Source: Pseudoglutamicibacter albus
Lineage (GTDB): Bacteria > Actinomycetota > Actinomycetes > Actinomycetales > Micrococcaceae
DNA length: 64,000 bases
Assembly: GCF_022346425.1 (NCBI RefSeq)
Contig: NZ_JAKRCW010000009.1
Location: 32,124-96,123 of the forward strand
Direction: 5' to 3'
In this document: positions 59,956 through 64,000 of the stretch, piece after piece
How positions within the stretch are numbered: position 1 is the stretch's first letter
How the letters are laid out: the number at the start of each line of letters is the position of its first letter
Notes under the pieces: model-generated
What the model was told of the DNA's origin: nothing
The model's input: only the letters and a program-made list of their open reading frames with translations
Databases searched by the model: none
Made by a program: the position numbers and the translations under genes

Positions 59956-61251
59956 ATGTCACCTCATGTGACTCTTCTTCCGGCCGAGTGTTCACCGGAG
60001 TCTGTGGCCATCGTTGTGGTGGCGGCGGGCTCCGGTACGCGTTTAAAGGCCGGTATGCCTAAGGCTTTGGCGGCTGTTGCTGGCCGGAGTTTGGTTGAGC
60101 ATTGTCTCGATGTTGTGGTTGATCCGGGCCTGGCCGGGCAGGTGGTTGTTGTGACGCCGCCTTCTGATGGGCGTGTAGCGCAACTCGTCGCACAGCGTCC
60201 TGAGGTTGCCGGTGTTGCGGTTTCGTGTGTTCCTGGCGGGGCGACGCGTCAGGAATCGGTGGCGGCCGGTCTTGCAGCTGTGGGGGATGCGCGTTTCGTG
60301 TTGGTTCACGATGTCGCTCGCGCCTTTGCGCCTGCCTCCTTGTTTGGGCGGGTTGTTGAGCAGTTGCGTTCCCGTGATGATGTGGACGGCGTTGTTCCGG
60401 GGTTACCTGCGGTGGATACGTACAAGATCGTTGATGCTGATGGCGTGGTGGTGGATACGCCGGAGCGTTCGTCGCTGCGTGCTGTGCAGACGCCGCAAGG
60501 TTTTGTCGCGGATACGTTGCGGCGTGTGCACCGCGAGTCGGTTGGCCGGGATGCCAGTGACGATGCGGGCTTGCTTGAACAGACTGGATACCGGGTTGTG
60601 GTGGTTGCCGGGGATGAGCGGGCGTTGAAGGTCACGCATCCACAGGATGTTGCTATCGCTGAGGGCATTCTCGCGGCCGGTGCCGCTGAAGAGAAGGGAG
60701 TTGGAACCATGAGTGAGGTGCACGAGTTGGGTGAGGGAATCCCTGCAGGCAGCCTGCCGATGGTTGGCTTGGGTTTTGATGTTCACGCGTTTTCGGATGA
60801 GGACCCGTCAGCGCCTGGAGCTTTGCCGTTGATGTTGGCTGGGCTTGAGTGGCCGGGGGAGCGCCGTTTGAGTGGGCATTCTGATGGTGATGCTGTGGCT
60901 CACGCTGTGTGTGATGCGGTGTTCGCGGCGTCCGGTTTGGGGGATGTGGGCACTCAGTTTGGTACTGACCGCCCTGAGTTCGCTGGCGCGTCTGGCGTGA
61001 CGCTGGTTCGTGAGGCGGCGCGCTTGGTGGGAGAAGCGGGCTTCATGGTGGGTAACGTGTCGGTTCAGTTTGTGGGGAACCGTCCACGCTTTGCTAAGCG
61101 GCGTGAGGAAGCGAACCGTGTGTTGTCGCATGCCTTGGGCGCTCCGGTTGTGGTCGCTGCCACGACATCGGATGGTTTGGGTTTCGAGGGTGCGGGCGAG
61201 GGTATTTCGGCCCGCGCGGTCGCGTGGGTGTATCCGACGCCGAAGCGATAG
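59956..61251 (+). CDS. ispDF: IspD-IspF fusion, MEP pathway
   Basis: A 431-residue bifunctional enzyme. Residues 15-245: IspD (CTP:MEP cytidylyltransferase) with [27 protein letters not shown] and QTPQGF. Residues 270-431: IspF (MEcPP synthase) with the metal ligands in GLGFDVHAF and [16 protein letters not shown], and [14 protein letters not shown] at the end. No stop lies between them. It works between IspC/IspE steps. The fusion is known in alpha-proteobacteria and other lineages, and also in some actinobacteria. Confidence 0.95.
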   Translation: MSPHVTLLPAECSPESVAIVVVAAGSGTRLKAGMPKALAAVAGRSLVEHCLDVVVDPGLAGQVVVVTPPSDGRVAQLVAQRPEVAGVAVSCVPGGATRQESVAAGLAAVGDARFVLVHDVARAFAPASLFGRVVEQLRSRDDVDGVVPGLPAVDTYKIVDADGVVVDTPERSSLRAVQTPQGFVADTLRRVHRESVGRDASDDAGLLEQTGYRVVVVAGDERALKVTHPQDVAIAEGILAAGAAEEKGVGTMSEVHELGEGIPAGSLPMVGLGFDVHAFSDEDPSAPGALPLMLAGLEWPGERRLSGHSDGDAVAHAVCDAVFAASGLGDVGTQFGTDRPEFAGASGVTLVREAARLVGEAGFMVGNVSVQFVGNRPRFAKRREEANRVLSHALGAPVVVAATTSDGLGFEGAGEGISARAVAWVYPTPKR

Positions 61252-61261
61252 GGTTGGGTCT

Positions 61262-62719
61262 GTGAGCTTGCGTTTCTATGACACCCGTACCCGTGCCGTC
61301 CACGATTTTGTCCCTGTCAGGGAGGGGCATGTGGGGCTGTATTACTGTGGCGCGACGGTTCAGGGGATGCCGCATGTGGGGCATGTGCGATCGGCCATCG
61401 CGTTCGATATTTTGCGGCGCTGGCTGATGTATCGCGGTTTCACGGTCACGATGGTCCGTAACGTCACGGATATTGATGACAAGATTTTGGAGAAGTCGGC
61501 GCTGTCTTTCTCTGATCCTGCTCAGCTCGGCCCGGATTATGTGGCTAATGAGTTGTGGTTCGCGTTGGCGTACCGTTTTGAGGCGGCGTTCCGTGAGGCG
61601 TATGCGACATTGGGCGTTTTGCCTCCGACGTATGAGCCGCGCGCTACGGGGCACATGACGGAGATGTTCGCGTTGATTCAGCGTCTGATCGATGCGGGCC
61701 ATGCGTACCCGGCTGAGGATGGCTCGGGTGACGTCTATTTCGATGTCCGTTCCTATCCTTCCTACGGTGCGCTGACGCATCAGTCGGTGGATGACATGCA
61801 GGATGCTGGCGACGCTGATCCGCGCGGTAAGCGTGATCCGCGTGATTTCGCGGTCTGGAAGGGCCATAAGGATGGCGACCCGTTGACGGCGTCGTGGGTT
61901 TCGCCGTGGGGGCGTGGCCGGCCAGGCTGGCACATCGAGTGCTCGGCGATGGCGGGTAAGTACCTCGGTGAGACGTTCGATATCCACGGTGGTGGCTTGG
62001 ATTTGCGTTTCCCGCATCATGAGAATGAGATGGCTCAGTCGCAGGCGGCTGGCGATGGTTTCGCGCGTTTCTGGATGCATAACGGCATGGTGACGTTTGA
62101 GGGCCAGAAGATGTCGAAGTCCGTGGGGAACACGGTGTCTCCGCGTGAGATGTTGGCACAGGCTCCGGCGGATGTTGTCCGGTATTTCTTAGGCCAGGCT
62201 CATTACCGTTCGCAGTTGGATTATTCGCCGTCGTCTCTGGCGGAGGCCGGTGCCGCTCTGGAGCGTGTGAAGGGTTTTGTTGCGAGGGCTGCCGAGAAGT
62301 TTGGTGCCGATGCTGTGGCTGGTGGCGAGGTCGCGTCGGCTTTCGCTCAAGCCATGGACGATGATCTGAATGTTCCGCAGGCGCTTGCGGCGTTGCATGA
62401 GACGGTGCGTCGCGGCAACGCAGCTTTAGGGTCAGGCGACGGCACGGAGGCCGGTGCCGCGTTGGACGCGGCTCGCCAGGTTGCGGCGATGACCGCGGTG
62501 TTAGGCCTTGATGACGCGGCGTCCACTGTTGCGTCTAGTCAGGGCGCCGAATCGGACGCGTTGGCGCAACTGGTGGAGGCGCGTCTGGCTGAGCGCGCGG
62601 CCGCGCGTGCGGCGAAGGACTTTGAGACCTCTGACCGTATCCGTGATGAGCTCGCTGCGGCGGGCATCACGGTCAAGGATGGCGCTGATGGCGCATCGTG
62701 GGTTTTGACTGGATTGTAG
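61262..62719 (+). CDS. cysS: Cysteinyl-tRNA synthetase
   Basis: A 485-residue class I synthetase. The N-terminus [18 protein letters not shown] leads to the catalytic Cys and the HIGH-type motif in [18 protein letters not shown] (HVGH). The zinc site includes WHIECSAM, and KMSKSVGN is the KMSKS loop. The anticodon-binding C-terminus is complete ([15 protein letters not shown] and the end). The GTG at 61262 fits the family start; the ribosome-binding site is weak. The order carD-ispDF-cysS-rlmB is conserved. Confidence 0.96.
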   Translation: MSLRFYDTRTRAVHDFVPVREGHVGLYYCGATVQGMPHVGHVRSAIAFDILRRWLMYRGFTVTMVRNVTDIDDKILEKSALSFSDPAQLGPDYVANELWFALAYRFEAAFREAYATLGVLPPTYEPRATGHMTEMFALIQRLIDAGHAYPAEDGSGDVYFDVRSYPSYGALTHQSVDDMQDAGDADPRGKRDPRDFAVWKGHKDGDPLTASWVSPWGRGRPGWHIECSAMAGKYLGETFDIHGGGLDLRFPHHENEMAQSQAAGDGFARFWMHNGMVTFEGQKMSKSVGNTVSPREMLAQAPADVVRYFLGQAHYRSQLDYSPSSLAEAGAALERVKGFVARAAEKFGADAVAGGEVASAFAQAMDDDLNVPQALAALHETVRRGNAALGSGDGTEAGAALDAARQVAAMTAVLGLDDAASTVASSQGAESDALAQLVEARLAERAAARAAKDFETSDRIRDELAAAGITVKDGADGASWVLTGL

Positions 62720-62814
62720 AGCTTGGAAGCTCGTAGGGGTTTCAGAGCCTAGACTTGACGTTAGTCCGGGTTCCGGGCGTTGTAGTTGATCGTTGTGTCC
62801 GTTGAGGAGGGCAT

Positions 62815-63786
62815 ATGTCGGCGCCACGTAAGGCACCACGTAACCGTAAGGGGCCCTCTAAGGGCAGCGGCGGTAAGAATAAGCGCGCGCTTGAGGGCCG
62901 CGGTCCCACTCCTAAGGCGGAGGACCGGGTCTATCACAAGGCGCATCGTGCCAAGGTTTTGCGGGAGCGTTCGCAGAACAAGCAAGGCAACCGTCGCCAA
63001 CCGACTGGTGGTCGTCGTTTCTCTGAGGAGCACGTGAACGGGCGTAACGCTGTGCTGGAGGCATTGCAGGCCTCCATCCCGGCGAAGGCTTTGTATGTTG
63101 CGGCTCAGATTGATGTGGATGACCGCATCCGTGAAGCGTTGAAGATCGCGGCTCAGCGACGCATTCCGATTCTTGAGGCGACTAAGCCTGAGCTGGATCG
63201 TTTGACAGACGGCTCGGTGCATCAGGGTATTGCGATGCAGATCCCGCCGTATGACTATCCGGATGCTACCGCGAGCCTTGCCGATGCGATGGAGAATTAC
63301 CGCAACGGAACAGCGGGGGCCCCGTTGGTTGTGGCGTTGGACGGTATCACTGATCCGCGTAACTTGGGTGCGATCATCCGTTCCGCATCGGCCTTTGGTG
63401 CTGGGACGATCGTGATTCCGGAGCGCCGAACGGTTGGTGTCACTGCTACAGCGTGGAAGACCTCTGCTGGTGCTGCTGCACGTGTGCCGGTTGCGCGGGC
63501 CACGAACCTCACGCAGGTTCTGCGGCAGGCCAAGCAGAATGGCTTCTATGTTCTGGGTTTGGATGGCGGGGGTGATGTATCCCTGCCTGAACTTGAACTT
63601 GCTGATGAGCCGCTGATTGTTGTGGTGGGCAACGAGGGCAAGGGATTGTCGCGTTTGGTTTCGGAGACGTGTGATCAGATCGTCTCGATCCCGATTAACG
63701 CTGCGATGGAGTCTCTCAATGCATCGATGGCTGCGGGCATCACGCTGTACGAGATCGCGAATAAGCGACGAGCATCACAGAACTGA
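62815..63786 (+). CDS. rlmB: 23S rRNA (Gm2251) 2'-O-methyltransferase, TrmH family
   Basis: A 323-residue SpoU/TrmH methyltransferase. A basic, disordered N-terminus (PRKAPRNRKGPSKGSGG) is common in actinobacterial RlmB. The substrate domain has HVNGRNAVLEALQASIPAKAL. The SPOUT knot shows LDGITDPRNLGAIIRSASAFG, VVVGNEGKGLSRLV and the ending SIPINAAMESLNASMAAGITLYE, all diagnostic. A terminator follows. Confidence 0.95.
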   Translation: MSAPRKAPRNRKGPSKGSGGKNKRALEGRGPTPKAEDRVYHKAHRAKVLRERSQNKQGNRRQPTGGRRFSEEHVNGRNAVLEALQASIPAKALYVAAQIDVDDRIREALKIAAQRRIPILEATKPELDRLTDGSVHQGIAMQIPPYDYPDATASLADAMENYRNGTAGAPLVVALDGITDPRNLGAIIRSASAFGAGTIVIPERRTVGVTATAWKTSAGAAARVPVARATNLTQVLRQAKQNGFYVLGLDGGGDVSLPELELADEPLIVVVGNEGKGLSRLVSETCDQIVSIPINAAMESLNASMAAGITLYEIANKRRASQN

Positions 63787-63798
63787 ATCTTCTTCGCT

Positions 63799-63842
63799 AA
63801 CTCCCCTGAACTGCGTCCTGGAACGTGGTACAGGGGAGTTTT
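63799..63842 (+). terminator. Terminator after rlmB
   Basis: AACTCCCCTG (63799-63808) pairs with CAGGGGAGTT (63831-63840), 10 bp, with a 22-nt loop, followed by TTGCC. 13 nt past the rlmB stop. Confidence 0.75.
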
Positions 63843-64000
63843 GCCTTGTATTTACGGGGTTCATGGCTGGAACGCTGGCCGGTGTGTGGGTGGTTTTGCG
63901 TTTTGGTGTGGGTGTGTGTAGAGTATTTTCCTGTTGCCCACACGGATGGAGTGCCGGTTGCCGGCGTGTCTGGTGGACAATGACTCGGGATTCATCTACC
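63843..64000. other. Gene-poor window end
   Basis: About 155 bp, GT-rich on the + strand. A possible promoter-like TAGAGT is near 63917, and an ATG at 63980 opens a frame (starting MTRDSST) that runs off the window. I cannot tell whether it is a gene. Confidence 0.3.

Overview
The window looks like the chromosome of a high-GC actinobacterium, probably a member of the Micrococcaceae or a related Micrococcales family; I cannot name the species. Supporting marks are a GuaB3-type second IMP dehydrogenase paralogue, SURF1 and DUF3817 next to guaA, HrcA/CIRCE control of groES-groEL, an alanine racemase fused to TsaE, phoU divergent from senX3-regX3, and the order lpqE-carD-ispDF-cysS-rlmB, which is also found in mycobacteria. 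Most of the window is ordinary core genome. || 1-12.7 kb: a partial helicase/nuclease-type protein whose ATPase motifs look degenerate, then guaA, DUF3817 and SURF1, a DUF1275 remnant with a 16-bp tandem repeat, guaB3, guaB, groEL and groES with two CIRCE operators, mostly on the minus strand. 12.8-23 kb: a THUMP-like methyltransferase, a YbdK-type glutamate-cysteine ligase, the tRNA t6A cluster (alr-tsaE fusion, tsaB, rimI, tsaD), UDP-glucose dehydrogenase, sufS and sufU. 23-32.7 kb: nnr, acpS, galU, glmS, coaA, mscL, glmM and ppk2. galU, glmS and glmM make sugar-nucleotide and cell-wall precursors. 32.7-38.5 kb: an IS1249-like insertion sequence, tRNA-Ser(GCU), an S9 peptidase and a large FAD/NAD(P)-binding protein. 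|| 38,565-45,938 is a genomic island in the 3' end of tRNA-Ser(UGA). It is bounded by identical 54-bp repeats (attL/attR), carries paired TGCCTA arm-type repeats just inside both ends, is visibly poorer in GC than its surroundings, and has no integrase gene. Its left part holds mobile-element debris: a DUF3631-like fragment and an iteron-like repeat array. Its right part holds what I judge to be the novel system, a compact operon encoding a 24-residue acidic peptide ending His-Arg-Cys, a microcin-C-MccB/ThiF-like adenylating enzyme, a signal-less protein resembling family 5 solute-binding proteins, a JmjC/cupin-type 2-oxoglutarate oxygenase and an MFS exporter. Two mutually exclusive RNA hairpins lie between the peptide and enzyme genes, and one buries the enzyme gene's ribosome-binding site. 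A decayed second 2-oxoglutarate oxygenase gene lies divergently upstream, and a perfect Crp/GlxR-type palindrome sits between them. The layout suggests a peptide natural-product (possibly Trojan-horse-like) pathway, but product and target are unknown. || 46-64 kb: a quinone oxidoreductase, cstA-ybdD, tRNA-Thr(CGU), an alpha/beta-hydrolase lipoprotein, holB-tmk, DUF2516, gpmA, phoU, senX3-regX3, an LpqE-like lipoprotein, carD, the ispDF fusion, cysS and rlmB. Perfect bidirectional hairpin terminators separate many of the convergent units.
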